Below, piece by piece: positions 23,329 to 31,138 of a DNA stretch of 64,000 bases (position 1 is its first letter; each line of letters begins with the position of its first letter). The notes below the pieces were generated by a model that was given only the letters and a program-made list of their open reading frames with translations, ran no database searches and was not told the DNA's origin. This stretch comes from JAGPUQ01 sp963708735 (GTDB lineage Bacteria > Pseudomonadota > Gammaproteobacteria > Pseudomonadales > Porticoccaceae). The stretch is from positions 62,001 through 126,000 of the forward strand of contig CAVPTW010000011.1 of assembly GCA_963708735.1 (NCBI GenBank). Reading direction: 5' to 3'. Both the position numbers and the translations under genes were made by a program.

Positions 23329-24613
23329 CCCGTGCGCTGGCGCCCCGGTCATCGCGGTGGACGGGCTCTGCAAGGATTACCGGATCTACGCCAACCCCCG
23401 GGACCGGTTCGTGCAGTTCTTTACCCGCCGGCCGCGCTACCAGGTGCACCGGGCGCTGCACGATCTGAATTTCAGCGTGCGCCCCGGCGAGGTGCTGGGC
23501 ATCCTGGGGCGCAACGGCTCCGGCAAGTCCACCCTGCTGCAACTGCTGTGCGGCATCATGCAGCCCACCCGGGGCACCTGCACGGTGCGCGGACGCATGG
23601 CGGCGCTGCTGGAGCTGGGCGCCGGCTTCAACCCCGAGTTCACCGGGCTGGAAAACGTCCGCCTCAATGCCGCCATTCTGGGGTTGTCATCCCGCGAGAT
23701 CGAAGCCCGGTTGCCCGAGATTGCCGCCTTTGCCGACATCGGCGACTTTATCGAGCGCCCGGTCAAACTCTATTCTTCGGGCATGTATGTGCGCCTGGCG
23801 TTCGCGGTGGCATCCTGCATCGAGCCCGATGTGCTCATCATCGACGAGGCGCTGGCGGTGGGCGACGTGCAGTTTCAGACCAAGTGCTTCCGCCGCTTCG
23901 AGGAACTGGTGGGAGCGGGGCGTACGGTGCTGCTGGTGACCCATTCCACCGAGCAGGTGGTGCGCCATTGCTCGCGGGCGCTGTTGCTGGAGGGCGGTCA
24001 GCTGATTGACGACGGCGCACCCCGCGACATCGCCAATCAGTATCTCGACCTGATGCTGGGCACCGGGCGCGTGCGGCCGATCGAGCGGCGCGGCGCGGCG
24101 GGCCCGGAATCGGCGGCGGATATCGGGGTGCTGGAGGAGCGCGCCGGCTATTTCCGCAGCGAGTACCGCTGGGGCGAAGGCGGCGCCACCCTCGAAGACC
24201 TGAGCATGCAGATCGCGGACGAACCGGGCCATCGCGTGAGCTTCATGGCCGGCGCCACGGTGGAGATCCGCCTGCGCGCCCATTTCGAGCAGGCGCGGGA
24301 CTGTGCGGTGTTCGGCTTTTTCGTCAAGACGCCGGATGGCGTCACCGTGTTCGGCAACAGTACCCGCAACGCCGCCGTGTATCCGGAGCCGCTGCCGGTG
24401 GCGGCGGGGGAGACGGTCTGCCTGTGCTTCACCCTGGAGCTGAACCTGGGCACCGGCAGTTACATTCTCTCGGCCGGCGTGTCGGCGGACGAGCACGGTG
24501 CGATCGTACCCCTCGACCGGCGCTACGACTGCCTGCATTTCGAGGTCCACAACGATTCGGGCGCCGTGGGCCTGGCCGATCTCAAAGCCGTGGCGCGGCG
24601 CCATGACTGCTGA
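23318..24613 (+). CDS. wzt: Polysaccharide ABC transporter ATPase, Wzt-type with C-terminal carbohydrate-binding domain
   Basis: This is the energising subunit of the Wzm/Wzt exporter, with 431 residues. The nucleotide-binding domain (about 10-240) has Walker A GRNGSGKST, the signature KLYSSGMYVRLAFA and Walker B VLIIDEALAVGD. A second domain (about 275-425) with YRWGEGGATLEDLSMQI, FFVKTPDGVTVFGNSTRN and GTGSYILSAGVS is the Wzt C-terminal domain. In O9a-like systems that domain recognises the terminal modification of the finished polymer. This implies that chain length is set by a capping enzyme, and two methyltransferase genes follow directly. Confidence 0.93.
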   Translation: MPSDPCAGAPVIAVDGLCKDYRIYANPRDRFVQFFTRRPRYQVHRALHDLNFSVRPGEVLGILGRNGSGKSTLLQLLCGIMQPTRGTCTVRGRMAALLELGAGFNPEFTGLENVRLNAAILGLSSREIEARLPEIAAFADIGDFIERPVKLYSSGMYVRLAFAVASCIEPDVLIIDEALAVGDVQFQTKCFRRFEELVGAGRTVLLVTHSTEQVVRHCSRALLLEGGQLIDDGAPRDIANQYLDLMLGTGRVRPIERRGAAGPESAADIGVLEERAGYFRSEYRWGEGGATLEDLSMQIADEPGHRVSFMAGATVEIRLRAHFEQARDCAVFGFFVKTPDGVTVFGNSTRNAAVYPEPLPVAAGETVCLCFTLELNLGTGSYILSAGVSADEHGAIVPLDRRYDCLHFEVHNDSGAVGLADLKAVARRHDC

Positions 24614-25283
24614 CCGCACGCCGCCGGGCCCGCTGTATCACGATTTCTCGTGGCTCGGCCTGCCCACCGCGCAACTGCCCGGTATCTACGGCCCCAACCA
24701 GCGCGCCAAGGCGCCGGTGATCGCGGCCTATATCCTGCTCGCGTTCGCGAAGCTCCGCTGCCGTGGTTGCGACGACATCAGCTTCGCCGAGCTGTTCTGC
24801 GCCGATGGTTTCTACACCTTGTTCGCAGCGCGCTTCGGCGCAGGTCGGGCAACGGGTTATGACAACGACCGCGACGGCCACCTGGCGAGCGCGGCGCGGA
24901 TGCGGGAGCTGCTGGGACTGACTCAGGCGAGTTTTCAGAAGACCGATATCGAGGCCATCGCCCCCGACGCGCGCGCGTCCGTGGTTGCCAATGTGGGCGG
25001 GCTGTACCATGTCGACGACCCGGAGGCGGTGCTGGATCAATCGTACCGGATGGCGGAGGCTTACCTGATCGTGCAGACGGTGGTATCGCTGGCGCAGGAC
25101 GCACCCGATTATTTCGAGCGCCCGGCGCCGGGCCTGAGCTGGGGCAACCGCTTTTCGCGGGCATCCTTCGATGCCTTGATTCGCCGCCGTGGCTGGCGCG
25201 TGGTCGACAGCGCCTTCAACAGCCTCGACGCCAACCCGCGCCTTGAAGATCGCGGCAGCGTTTATTACCTGATCGAGAAATGA
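24603..25283 (+). CDS. SAM-dependent methyltransferase, class I
   Basis: The 226-residue protein has a Rossmann SAM-binding region: FAELFCADGFYTLFAA (motif I, atypical because Gly-rich spacing is relaxed), then TGYDNDRDG and VVANVGGLYHVDDP. The ATG overlaps the wzt stop by 11 bp, so it is coupled to the exporter. The substrate is not evident. In Wzt-C systems, methylation of the non-reducing end terminates the polymer, which makes this a candidate cap enzyme (inference). The repeat array begins 14 bp after its stop. Confidence 0.8.
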   Translation: MTADRTPPGPLYHDFSWLGLPTAQLPGIYGPNQRAKAPVIAAYILLAFAKLRCRGCDDISFAELFCADGFYTLFAARFGAGRATGYDNDRDGHLASAARMRELLGLTQASFQKTDIEAIAPDARASVVANVGGLYHVDDPEAVLDQSYRMAEAYLIVQTVVSLAQDAPDYFERPAPGLSWGNRFSRASFDALIRRRGWRVVDSAFNSLDANPRLEDRGSVYYLIEK

Positions 25284-25296
25284 GGGTGACGGGGCC

Positions 25297-25790
25297 TGTA
25301 GGAGGGCCGCCCCCGGCCCGCTGGCTTCGCGGTGGCACCCACCCCATCGCGGCGGGGGCGCCGCTCCTACACCGGCAATGGCGGCTGTGGGAGGGCCGCT
25401 CCCGGGCCGATGGATGCGCGGTGCACCCACCTCATCGCGGCGGGGGCGCCGCTCCTACACCGGCAATGGCGGCTGTGGGAGGGCCGCTCCCGGGCCGATG
25501 GATGCGCGGTGCACCCACCCATCGCGGCGGGGGCGCCGCTCCTACGCCGGCGATGGCGGCTGTGGGAGGGCCGCTCCCGGGCCGCTGGATGCGCGGTGCA
25601 CCCACCCATCGCGGCGGGGGCGCCGCTCCTACATGGGCAATGGCGGCTGTGGGAGGGCCGCTCCCGGGCCGATGGATGCGCGGTGCACCCACCCATCGCG
25701 GCGGGGGCGCCGCTCCTACGCCGGCGATGGCGGCTGTGGGAGGGCCGCTCCCGGGCCGATGGATGCGCGGTGCACCCACCTCATGACCCT
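25297..25790. repeat. Tandem array of six paired REP-like palindromic units, period 87-89 bp
   Basis: Six units start at 25297, 25386, 25474, 25561, 25648 and 25735; the last is partial. Each unit holds a forward element (tgtgggagggccgctcccg) and an opposed element ending gcgccgctcctaca, the inverted arrangement of a BIME. The elements resemble the gtaggagcggc-type REPs of pseudomonads and xanthomonads. Long open frames on both strands run through it because the period is a multiple of three in four intervals; none has coding character. There is no unique spacer, so it is not a CRISPR. Confidence 0.9.
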
Positions 25791-25804
25791 GGATTGAGCC
25801 GCCG

Positions 25805-27502
25805 ATGACGGAAGCATCGCCCTTTGCCTGGCTGTCGGCTCGCGGCTACCGGCTCGATGCCGAAACCCGCTGCTGGGTTCCCGTCGGCCGCGCGCGCGAA
25901 TTCGGCTATTCCGACGGCGACGCCGTCGAGGCACGGCTGCTGGCCTGGGTGCGCGGGGTGGCGGATCGTCGCGTGCTGTCCGAGGAGCTGCGCGCCGGCA
26001 TCACCGACTGGCCCAGCCGCTATCACCTGAGCCCGCTGCGGGCCAATCTGCTGCGACCCCTGGCGGGTTGGCTGAGTGGCAGGACGGTGCTCGAAATCGG
26101 CGCCGGCTGCGGCGCCCTGACGCGCTATCTCGGGGAGCTGGGCGTACCCGTGGTGGCGCTCGAAGGCAGCCCGCGGCGGGCGGCCATCGCGGCGGCGCGC
26201 TGCGCCGACCTCGCCAAGGTGGCGGTGATCGCCGACAGCTTCCAGCACTTCGCGCCCACGGCCCGCTTCGATGTGGTGACGCTGGTCGGCGTGCTCGAAT
26301 ACGCACGGCTGTTTTATCGCGCGGACGCCGGCGTCGATCCGGTTAATGCGATGCTGGCCCGCGCCCGGGCGTTGCTGAAGCCGGGCGGGGTGCTGCTGCT
26401 CGCCATCGAAAACCAGCTCGGGCTCAAGTATTTCGCCGGCAGCCGCGAGGATCATGTCGCGGCGCCGATGTACGGGATCGAGGATCTGTACCGCAGCGAT
26501 GGCGTGGTCACCTTCGGCCGCGCCGAACTGGGCGACCGCCTGGATGCCGCTGGTCTGCCGGCGCGCGCCTGGTGGTACCCGTTTCCGGACTACAAGCTGC
26601 CGGTGTCGGTGTTGTCCGAGGCGGCGGTGAGCGGGCGCCATGGGCTGGACCTCGCGCCCCTGCCGATGGGTTCGGTGGTGGCCGATCCCCAGGTGCCGCC
26701 CCACTGGAATTTTTCCCAGGAGCAGGCCTGGCGGGTGATCTTCCGTAACCGGCTGGCGGGCGAACTCGCGAATTCCTTTCTGGTGGCGGCGGGCGCCGGG
26801 GAACGCGATCTGCCGCCCGCGGACGCGCTGGTTCACCACTATGCCGCCGACCGCCGCCCGGCGTTTGCCAAGGCGGTGATGATCCGCGCCGCCGGTGACC
26901 ATACCGTGGTGACGTCCGCGCGCCTGGCGCCGGACGCGCGGCCGCCGGCACTGCCGCTGCGCCAGCATCTGCACGACGCCAGCTTCGCGCCGGGCGAACT
27001 CTGGCACGGCCGCCTGCTGCAATTGCTCAATCAACCCGGCTGGACCGTCGCCGCCATCGCGGACTGGGCCCGGATCTGGCTCGGCCATCTCGCGCAGCGC
27101 GCCGGGGTGGCGCGGCTGGAGTGCCACCTGCGACTCGACGGTCGGCTGGTGGATGCGGTGCCGCGCAATCTGATGGTGGCCGGCGGGCGCGGCGAATTCA
27201 TCGATCTTGAATGGGAGCTGACGGAAGGCGTCGGCTTCGACCATCTGTTGTATCGCGGCCTGATGCTGTCGCTGCTCGGCGCCGGGAGTTGCGCCGCGCC
27301 GGCGGCGGGCCAGCCCATCGACATGGCCAGTCTGTTCGGTGCGGTGGCGGCGGCGTGCGGCTATCGCGTCGGCCCCGGGGAGCTGGCCGCCTGTCACGCC
27401 GCCGAACGGCAGTTTCAGTACTGGGTCCACGGCGGCGCCTGGATCGGTTTCGGGGAGCTCGCCGGTCACCGCATGCCGGTGCGTGCCGGCGTTCCGGTCT
27501 GA
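25805..27502 (+). CDS. Large class I methyltransferase of the polysaccharide cluster
   Basis: The protein has 565 residues. The central SAM-binding domain (about 85-220) shows VLEIGAGCGALTRYLGELG, VVALEGSPRRAAIAA and LVGVLEYARLFY, a canonical class I methyltransferase. The N-terminal 80 residues and the C-terminal 300 form additional domains. The latter includes HWNFSQEQAWRVIFRNRLA and a region with GEFIDLEWELTEGVGFDHLLYRG that resembles a degenerate kinase-like C-lobe. A methyltransferase joined to a kinase-like part recalls the WbdD chain terminator, but kinase motifs are not complete, so this is tentative. It is followed immediately by the acyltransferase gene. Confidence 0.78.
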   Translation: MTEASPFAWLSARGYRLDAETRCWVPVGRAREFGYSDGDAVEARLLAWVRGVADRRVLSEELRAGITDWPSRYHLSPLRANLLRPLAGWLSGRTVLEIGAGCGALTRYLGELGVPVVALEGSPRRAAIAAARCADLAKVAVIADSFQHFAPTARFDVVTLVGVLEYARLFYRADAGVDPVNAMLARARALLKPGGVLLLAIENQLGLKYFAGSREDHVAAPMYGIEDLYRSDGVVTFGRAELGDRLDAAGLPARAWWYPFPDYKLPVSVLSEAAVSGRHGLDLAPLPMGSVVADPQVPPHWNFSQEQAWRVIFRNRLAGELANSFLVAAGAGERDLPPADALVHHYAADRRPAFAKAVMIRAAGDHTVVTSARLAPDARPPALPLRQHLHDASFAPGELWHGRLLQLLNQPGWTVAAIADWARIWLGHLAQRAGVARLECHLRLDGRLVDAVPRNLMVAGGRGEFIDLEWELTEGVGFDHLLYRGLMLSLLGAGSCAAPAAGQPIDMASLFGAVAAACGYRVGPGELAACHAAERQFQYWVHGGAWIGFGELAGHRMPVRAGVPV

Positions 27503-28669
27503 GTGGTGGTCGCCGCACAGTCGTCGACGCAGGGCGGCGAGATCGCTGCGCTCACCGGGCTGCGCGGTTTCGCGGCGCTCTGGGTACTGATGTTTCACAC
27601 CTGGGGTGCGGCCGGACCGCGGCGCATGGAGTTCGGGATCGGCAGTTGGACCCTGGATTTCACGCCGTTTTTCAGCATCGGCTGGGCGGGCGTCCAGGTG
27701 TTTTTCGTGCTGTCGGGTTTTCTGCTGGCGCAACCCTATGCGCGCTGGTCGAGGGGCGCGGCGGCGCGGCCGGGCGTGGGGCCTTATCTGGCGCGGCGCT
27801 GTGCCCGGGTGCTGCCCGGCTACTATCTGCAACTGTTCATCTTGATCGCGTGCGCCTGGTTCCTTGACGGACAGTGGGTGATCGCCGGGATCGGCGACCT
27901 GCTCGGCTACGCCGCCATGTTGTTCGTTCCGGAGCCGCTCGGGGTGCGCTCGCTCAATGACGTCTGGTGGACGCTGCCCATCGAATTTTCCTTTTACCTG
28001 GTGCTGCCACTGTTGGCGGGCCTGTTGCGGGGGTGGCGCGTGGCGGCCCTGCTGTTGCTCGGAGTCGGGGCCATGGTGGCCTGGCGAGGTCTCACGGTCA
28101 CACTGCTGGCAACGGATCCGCCCGGCACTCGCTTCCTGCTCGGCTATCAGTTGCCCGGTACACTGGATTCATTTGCCCTCGGCATGGCGGCCGCGGTGCT
28201 GTACCAGCATGGCGGATTCTCCCGCTGGCTCGCTGCGGGACACTGGCGATGCGAGCTGCTGGCCCTGGCCGGCATCGTGTCGGGAATCGCGCTCCTGTAC
28301 TGGATGCACCATGGCTATCGCGCGTACTGGACGCCGGCACCCATCACGTTTCTCTGGACGCCCTTGTTCAGCCTGGCCACGGCGGCGGTGATCCTGGCCG
28401 CGACGGCGGGCGCGCGATCCCTGCTCCGGCTGTTTGCCAATCCGGTGGCGCTGTACCTGGGTACGGTCAGCTATGGCATTTATCTCTGGCACAACCCATT
28501 GCTGCGCTGGCTGGTACGCGCACTGCCGCCGGGAGAGGACTACGCGCTTCCCTGGCTGCTGCCCGCCTGCGCGGGACTGACCGTGGCGGTGGCCGCGTTG
28601 TCCTGGCGCTGGGTGGAACAACCGGTGATCGCGCGGGTGCGTCTGGCCTTGACGCCTCTCCCGGTTTGA
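27503..28669 (+). CDS. Membrane acyltransferase, OafA/acyltransferase-3 family
   Basis: The 388-residue polytopic protein has about ten transmembrane segments. The family opening is present (AALTGLRGFAALWVLMFHTWG, with the conserved Arg and His), followed by FFSIGWAGVQVFFVLSGFLLA and a late GTVSYGIYLWHNPLLRW. It should transfer an acyl, usually acetyl, group from the cytoplasm to a sugar of the polymer. It begins with a GTG immediately after the preceding stop. No SGNH domain is fused to it. Confidence 0.88.
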   Translation: MVVAAQSSTQGGEIAALTGLRGFAALWVLMFHTWGAAGPRRMEFGIGSWTLDFTPFFSIGWAGVQVFFVLSGFLLAQPYARWSRGAAARPGVGPYLARRCARVLPGYYLQLFILIACAWFLDGQWVIAGIGDLLGYAAMLFVPEPLGVRSLNDVWWTLPIEFSFYLVLPLLAGLLRGWRVAALLLLGVGAMVAWRGLTVTLLATDPPGTRFLLGYQLPGTLDSFALGMAAAVLYQHGGFSRWLAAGHWRCELLALAGIVSGIALLYWMHHGYRAYWTPAPITFLWTPLFSLATAAVILAATAGARSLLRLFANPVALYLGTVSYGIYLWHNPLLRWLVRALPPGEDYALPWLLPACAGLTVAVAALSWRWVEQPVIARVRLALTPLPV

Positions 28670-28717
28670 ACGGGCTACAATGCGCGGCGTTCGCGGGCTG
28701 ATGGGGGAGGGTGCGGA

Positions 28718-29911
28718 TTGAGCGCCACGCTGATCGATATCGTGGTGCCGGTCTATCGGGACCTGGAGGTGACCCGCCGCTGTCTCGAATCGGTGCTGGC
28801 GAGTCGCTGTGTCGCCGATTTTGAACTGATCGTGGTGGACGATGCGAGTCCGGAGCCGGCGCTGTCGGCCTGGCTCGATGAAGTCGCCGCCGCAGGCCGC
28901 ATCACGCTGCACCGGAACCCCGAAAATCTCGGTTTTGTTGCTACCGTCAACCGCGCCATGGCGCTGCATCCCGTGCGCGATGCGGTGCTGCTCAACAGTG
29001 ATACCGAGGTTGCGGGGAACTGGCTCGATCGGCTGCTGGCGTGTGCGGCGACGGATCCTCGCATCGCCACCGTGACACCCTTTTCCAACAACGGCTCCAT
29101 TTGCAGCTATCCCAATATGCTGGAGGCCAACTCCCTGCCGGCGGGCTGGCCCCTGGCGGAACTGGATGCCCTGTTCGCAACCGTGAATACCGGCCAATGC
29201 CTGGATCTGCCGACCGGGGTCGGCTTCTGCATGTACGTCAGGCGCGCCTGCTGGACGGACCTGGACGGTTTCGACCTCGACCGCTTTTCGCGTGGCTACG
29301 GGGAGGAGACCGATTTCTGCATGCGCGCCGCCAAGGCCGGCTGGCGCAACGTGCTCTGCGCCGACGTCTTCGTCTTCCACGAGGGCTCGGTGAGTTTCGG
29401 CACGGAGCGAGAAGCGCTGATGGCAGAGGGGGCCGCGGTCATGGCCGAGCGCCACCCGGAGTATGACGGTCTGGTCATGGATTTCCTGCGCGCCGATCCG
29501 GCGCATCCCTGGCGTGACAATGTCACCCGGGCCCGGGCCCGGGGCAGGCGGTTGCTGTCGGATTGCAGCGCCACGCTGGAGGAGTTGATCGCCGAGCGCG
29601 ACGGCCGCGCCGCCTGGCTGGATGACAGGCTGGTCGCCCGAGAGCGCGATGCCGCGCGGCTGAGCGACCAGTTGGCGGAAGTTCGGGAGCATATCGCCCA
29701 GGTTTCCGCCGCGCTTGCCGAGGCCCAGCGCTTTGTCCGCGACCGCGAGGCCGATATCTACGAGCTGCGCCGACAGCTCGCCGAGCTGGAGCAGCATGGC
29801 CAGCACCTGAGCGGGCAGCTCGCGGAACTCCAGGCCCGCCATGAGGCCGTGCTCAATTCCCGGACCTGGCGGTATTCCCGGCGCCTGCGGCGCCTGCTGA
29901 GGCTCGATTGA
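28718..29911 (+). CDS. Family-2 glycosyltransferase with C-terminal coiled coil
   Basis: The 397-residue protein starts at TTG. The GT-A domain (about 5-260) shows IVVPVYRDLEVTRRCLES, LIVVDDASPEP, the DXD-like LLNSDTEVAGNW and GYGEETDFCMRA. After residue 285 comes a long heptad-rich helix (AERDGRAAWLDDRLVARERD...) of about 90 residues ending in a basic NSRTWRYSRRLRRL patch. That ending is common in polymer-assembly glycosyltransferases, where the coiled coil may scaffold a complex. The stop overlaps the next start. Confidence 0.86.
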   Translation: MSATLIDIVVPVYRDLEVTRRCLESVLASRCVADFELIVVDDASPEPALSAWLDEVAAAGRITLHRNPENLGFVATVNRAMALHPVRDAVLLNSDTEVAGNWLDRLLACAATDPRIATVTPFSNNGSICSYPNMLEANSLPAGWPLAELDALFATVNTGQCLDLPTGVGFCMYVRRACWTDLDGFDLDRFSRGYGEETDFCMRAAKAGWRNVLCADVFVFHEGSVSFGTEREALMAEGAAVMAERHPEYDGLVMDFLRADPAHPWRDNVTRARARGRRLLSDCSATLEELIAERDGRAAWLDDRLVARERDAARLSDQLAEVREHIAQVSAALAEAQRFVRDREADIYELRRQLAELEQHGQHLSGQLAELQARHEAVLNSRTWRYSRRLRRLLRLD

Positions 29912-31131
29912 TGGATTCACCCGTACAGGCATTCACCAGCATCACCGCGAATTACCTGCCCAAGGCGCGGGTACTGGCGCGGTCCATCAAGCGGCTCGCC
30001 CCCGAGATCCGGTTTCATCTGGTGCTGAACGATGATCCTCCGCAGGACTTCGTCCTGGCCGACGAGCCCTTCGACAGCCTGATCGGCCTCGACGAGCTGG
30101 GCTTCCGACAGGACCGTCAGTGGCTGTTCGCCCATACCCTGGTGGAGCTGTGCACCGCGGTGAAGGGCCGGGCTTTTCAGTACCTGTTCGACCATTGCGG
30201 TGCCGCCAAGGCGTTCTATTTCGATCCCGATACCGTGGTATTCGGCCGCCTGGACGAACTCTGTGCGCTGCTCGACCGCCACGGCGCCATTCTCACCCCC
30301 CATCAGTGCGCGCCCGAGGAGACGCTGCAGGCCGTGAGCGACAATGAGCTGGCGAGCCTCAGGCACGGGGTCTTCAACCTGGGCTTTCTGGGTGCGCGCA
30401 GCGATGGCGAGGGGCGGCGGCTGGTGGACTGGTGGGCTGAGCGCCTGCGGCACTTCTGCCACGACGATTTTTCGCGCGGGTTGTTCACCGACCAGCGCTG
30501 GATGGATCTGGCGCCCTGCTTTTTTCCGGAGGTCGGCATCCTTCGCGACCCCGGCTTCAATGTGGCGACCTGGAATCTTACGCACCGGCAGGTGACCGGC
30601 AGTCTGGCAACCGGCGTGCTGGTCAATGGTGTCCCCCTGGGCTTCTACCACTTCTCGGGTTTCGACAGTGGTGCCCAGGAACGCATGCTGAACAAGTATG
30701 GCAGCAATAATTCCGCGCTCCTCGAATTGCGACGCTGGTATCAGGACCAGTGCGCCCGCGAGGGTCAGGCAGAGCTCGGCGGGTGCGTCGCGCGCTGGTC
30801 CAGGTTTGACGATGGCACCCCCATCGAGCCCCGCCAGCGGTTGGTGTACCGCTCCCGGCCCGATCTGCAACGGGCGTTTCCCGACCCCTTCGCCACCGCT
30901 GTCCCCAGATCGAGCTACCTGCAGTGGTGGCGGGTGAACGGGCCTTCGGACGCCGCCGCCGGCAGTTTCCAGGCGCCGGGCGACGCCCCCTATGGCGGGG
31001 TATTGTGCGAATTTCTCGATTACACCGCAGTGCGCGTGCGTGGTTCGCCGCGGTTGGGCCGCTGGGGCCGCGCCTGTCTGCTGCTGCCATTGGCGCTGGC
31101 GCGGCGTCTGGCCCGCCTGCTACCGGGTTGA
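29911..31131 (+). CDS. Probable glycosyltransferase (GT-A, family-8-like)
   Basis: From ATG 29911 the protein has 406 residues. The opening FTSITANYLPKARVLARSIK and a DXD-like FYFDPDTVVFGRLDEL, followed by GVFNLGFLGARSDGEG and TDQRWMDLAPCFFP, form the pattern of retaining GT-A enzymes similar to family 8. The C-terminal 110 residues have no recognised domain. It lies in a run of same-strand sugar genes and overlaps the previous stop by one base; the acceptor is unknown. Confidence 0.75.
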   Translation: MDSPVQAFTSITANYLPKARVLARSIKRLAPEIRFHLVLNDDPPQDFVLADEPFDSLIGLDELGFRQDRQWLFAHTLVELCTAVKGRAFQYLFDHCGAAKAFYFDPDTVVFGRLDELCALLDRHGAILTPHQCAPEETLQAVSDNELASLRHGVFNLGFLGARSDGEGRRLVDWWAERLRHFCHDDFSRGLFTDQRWMDLAPCFFPEVGILRDPGFNVATWNLTHRQVTGSLATGVLVNGVPLGFYHFSGFDSGAQERMLNKYGSNNSALLELRRWYQDQCAREGQAELGGCVARWSRFDDGTPIEPRQRLVYRSRPDLQRAFPDPFATAVPRSSYLQWWRVNGPSDAAAGSFQAPGDAPYGGVLCEFLDYTAVRVRGSPRLGRWGRACLLLPLALARRLARLLPG

Positions 31132-31138
31132 TTGACCC

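Noticed and set aside
21220..23373. 717-codon antisense frame across the isomerase and wzm
   Set aside because: It crosses two confidently identified genes and a terminator hairpin and shows no protein family features.
25297..25790. Possible CRISPR array
   Set aside because: The whole 87-bp unit is repeated, including what would be spacers. No cas genes are nearby, and the units are paired inverted elements.
25280..25808. Long overlapping open frames on both strands through the 25.3-25.8 kb repeats
   Set aside because: They exist because the repeat unit lacks stops and has a period of mostly 87 bp. They have no ribosome sites or family similarity and simply translate the REP-like array.
25781..27832. 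683-codon antisense open frame opposite the large methyltransferase
   Set aside because: The sense frame has clear SAM-binding motifs; the antisense product is Arg/His/Gln-rich without motifs, as is usual for shadow frames.
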